NCBI RefSeq assembly: GCF_039521365.1
Contig: NZ_BAAACF010000001.1
Span: 1,798,001 to 1,862,000 of the forward strand
Length of the DNA stretch: 64,000 bases
Direction of reading: 5' to 3'
Origin: Clostridium_AW malenominatum
GTDB taxonomy: Bacteria > Bacillota > Clostridia > Clostridiales > Clostridiaceae
The translations under genes were made by a program, and so were the position numbers. A model generated the notes under the pieces. The model was not told the DNA's origin and made no database searches. It saw only the letters and a list, made by a program, of their open reading frames with translations. Positions 62,658 to 64,000 of the stretch are shown here, piece by piece; the stretch's first letter is position 1, and each line of letters begins with the position of its first letter.

Positions 62658-62912
62658 AAAAAAAACCTCTATACGTAGTTATACTACATATAGAGGCGTA
62701 TTTCGCTGTACCACTCTAATTCGCTACTGCCTTGCGACAGTAACCTCAATAGGTTCTATAAAACCTTGCATTGTAACGTATGCTAAACGGTTATAACCTA
62801 CTATTATTTCAGCTATACAATTCAGGAGTGAGCATTCTATATCCATTAGTACTAGGCTTCCACCATTCCCAGTTCTCTTTAACTAATTTGGGGATATTTT
62901 TATCTCCATCAT
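62658..62912 (-). promoter_or_regulatory. T-box riboswitch upstream of livK1 (apparent specifier CUC, Leu)
   Basis: Minus-strand leader of the same family as the livK2 pair but more diverged. The stem I base pairs 62904-62907 (GGAG) with 62825-62828 (CUCC), and the next helix pairs AUAUCC with GGAUAU. The distal part has AGAGAACUGGGAAUGGUGGAAG. The T-box core UUAGAGUGGUACAGCGAAA is at 62701-62719, and the terminator is the hairpin 62666-62696 with eight U. By the CUC-A-CUCC register the specifier is CUC at 62830-62832 (Leu). It would turn on livK1-HMGF when tRNA-Leu is uncharged. Confidence 0.88.
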
Positions 62913-62938
62913 CATTTTTGAATTATTTTTCCTAACAT

Positions 62939-62956
62939 ATACTTATGCATAAGTAT
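62939..62956. promoter_or_regulatory. 18-bp perfect palindrome in the livK1 5' region
   Basis: ATACTTATGCATAAGTAT is a perfect palindrome 25 nt upstream of the T-box stem I. It lies downstream of the likely promoter and could be an operator for a dimeric repressor or a hairpin in the leader RNA. It has no counterpart at livK2. Confidence 0.4.
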
Positions 62957-62991
62957 GATTTCTTTCTCAATAATCTTCTCTGCGAAAAATT

Positions 62992-63029
62992 ATTATATCA
63001 AATTTAACACATTGATTTATAAAGGTCAA
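62992..63029 (-). promoter_or_regulatory. Predicted promoter of livK1-HMGF
   Basis: On the minus strand TTGACC (63024-63029) and TAAATT (63001-63006) with 17-nt spacing, then a perfect TATAAT at 62992-62997. The layout, and the AAACCC upstream of the -35 box, match the livK2 promoter, so the two promoters were probably duplicated together. Confidence 0.5.
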
Positions 63030-63190
63030 CAGGGTTTATTAATGTTCTATTATTATAATTATTGACCTGTTAATTGCATCTATATACATTTATAATTAAC
63101 CAATGTCCTTCATCGTCTTTTTAATATGCAAGTTTTTATTCATTATTATTTTTGTGTTTTTCCTGATTGATATGCAAATTTCTCTTTTTT

Positions 63191-63325
63191 TTAGTGAAAT
63201 GGATTACATTTATAGTTTTCTATCAATTTACAGGATGCAACACTCATAAATATGAAAGCTGCAAAATATATCCTCATATGTTTCCTTATAACACACACTT
63301 GTTTTTGAAGAAAGTATTCTTGCAA
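63191..63325 (-). CDS. Possible small exported peptide in the livK1/VanW gap
   Basis: A 44-codon minus-strand frame starts at a TTG 7 nt after a GGAGGG sequence. Its middle, MRIYFAAFIFMSVASCKL, looks like a short lipoprotein signal with a lipobox-like VASC. The codons are not otherwise distinctive and no homology is known to me. The rest of 63030-63470 is AT-rich with no further gene that I can support. Confidence 0.25.
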   Translation of the reverse strand: MQEYFLQKQVCVIRKHMRIYFAAFIFMSVASCKLIENYKCNPFH

Positions 63326-63474
63326 ATTTTATCCCTCCATTAAAATTATGTAATGTTTAAACTATTACCACTCCCCTCTTATTATAAGCTTTTACACCTT
63401 GTATACGTTACAAACCTTGAGAATACTACTTTATTATATTTGAAGGTAATCATTCATTTTTGTTAGATAAATTT

Positions 63475-63525
63475 TAAAAAAACTAAAAAAAGTTATATGA
63501 TGATATTTTAAATCACCATATAACT
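63475..63525 (-). terminator. Terminator after the partial VanW gene
   Basis: A 14-bp inverted repeat with one G-U pair (63491-63504 and 63512-63525), loop of 7 nt, followed on the minus strand by TTTTTTAGTTTTTTT. It starts 1 nt after the stop codon. Confidence 0.9.
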
Positions 63526-63526
63526 T

Positions 63527-64000
63527 CTATTTTTCTTTCAATCCTACTTTCACTATGCCTGTTATGGGTAAATAAGAATTATCCGTAATAATCTCTGAAT
63601 TAATTAATACCCCATCTTCATAGGTATTTCTAATAACTCTTACTTTATAACCATTATATCCTTTTTGAACTACAGAAGTATATCCTATAGGCAACTCCAC
63701 ATCATCAACAGTTTGAGTGTTTGCCTGTATTGTTTTATACACATCACTTACTAAAGTATACTTTCTGTTTAATAGCGATGAATTAGAATAAACATTAATA
63801 CTTATATTTTTATTTTCAATATATGCTTCAATGAAAATAGGATACTTTAATGTATTTTTAAACTTAAAGTCAATATTATTCCAATCAACAGTAGCATCTA
63901 ACCCTAAATCCACATATGTAGGCGGTATAGTGTGATGAGCTCTTTCAAGAGGTTTTATTCCAGACATAAGCACTGCATTATATAATGTGGAAGATACTTG
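63527..64000 (-). CDS. VanW family protein (C-terminal part, cut by window edge)
   Basis: The gene enters from beyond position 64000. The visible 158 residues begin inside the VanW signature (QVSSTLYNA), then GIKPLERAHHTIPPTYVDLGLDATVDWNNIDFKFKNTLKYPIFIEAY and a C-terminal G5-like part. It resembles the VanW protein at 37.6-39 kb over the same region (ERVNHSIPPAYIEPGFDATV), so the genome has at least two such exported cell-wall-associated proteins. It ends normally before a strong terminator. The N-terminal anchor and peptidoglycan-binding region are outside the window. Confidence 0.85.
   Translation of the reverse strand, partial: QVSSTLYNAVLMSGIKPLERAHHTIPPTYVDLGLDATVDWNNIDFKFKNTLKYPIFIEAYIENKNISINVYSNSSLLNRKYTLVSDVYKTIQANTQTVDDVELPIGYTSVVQKGYNGYKVRVIRNTYEDGVLINSEIITDNSYLPITGIVKVGLKEK

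Noticed and set aside
57346..62912. Three long similar sequences near the liv genes that look like a dispersed repeat or mobile element
   Set aside because: There are no transposase, terminal repeats or target duplications; each copy has T-box secondary structure and ends in a terminator before a livK gene.
1..64000. CRISPR arrays, tRNA or rRNA genes, phage or transposase genes
   Set aside because: None was seen on reading both strands; repeated sequences are explained by T-boxes and terminators.

Overview
This window is low-GC, AT-rich DNA from an anaerobic, endospore-forming Firmicute, most likely a Clostridium in the broad sense. The evidence is an alpha/beta-type small acid-soluble spore protein, two complete gerA-type germination operons, two full-length pyruvate:ferredoxin oxidoreductases with a flavodoxin, clostridial small-protein families (DUF1292, DUF3787-like), T-box leaders, strong AGGAGG ribosome binding sites and frequent TTG starts. 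No rRNA, tRNA, CRISPR array, prophage or insertion sequence was seen. I cannot assign a species from the sequence alone.

Layout. 1-3.1 kb: the end of a chemotaxis operon on the minus strand (fapA-like, cheW, cheD, start of cheB). 3.1-5.1 kb: a class IV aminotransferase, a HAD phosphatase and a Cys/His-rich DUF1292 protein. 5.2-9.6 kb: PFOR 1, with a Rex-like operator on its promoter, and a flavodoxin. 9.6-15.1 kb: murG, a spore SASP gene, a soluble PAS histidine kinase and recJ. 15.3-27.1 kb: a DDAH-like hydrolase, an endonuclease IV-like protein, a gerA operon ordered A-B-C-B' (minus), the UV-damage endonuclease uvsE, and a second ger operon ordered B-C-A (plus). 27-35 kb: M16 peptidase, RseC-like protein, arginase, and a parE/parC-type topoisomerase pair. 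35-44.6 kb: TVP38 membrane protein, PTS enzyme I, a VanW protein, a DUF3787-like small protein, a Gfo/Idh/MocA oxidoreductase, PFOR 2 and small unknown proteins. 44.6-56 kb: two MATE transporters, an AraC regulator fused to a glycosidase-like domain, a DUF1287 protein, an AI-2E family permease, a RocB-like peptidase and a PAS-GGDEF-EAL protein. 56-63 kb: a complete branched-chain amino acid ABC transporter (livK1-H-M-G-F) followed by a second binding protein gene, livK2. The window ends inside a VanW-family gene.

How the parts work together. The clearest regulatory story is the liv locus. livK1 is preceded by one T-box leader whose apparent specifier codon is CUC (Leu). livK2 has its own promoter and two T-box leaders in tandem, both with apparent specifier GUA (Val). 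Each livK also carries a conserved block of about 50 nt between the last T-box terminator and the gene, which may encode a short leader peptide. A second theme is spore biology: DNA protection (SASP), DNA repair (endonuclease IV-like, UvsE) and germination receptors lie within about 17 kb. One of the two GerC-type proteins has no lipobox cysteine. A third theme is pyruvate and redox metabolism, with two PFOR paralogues of identical length of which only one shows an evident Rex-type operator.
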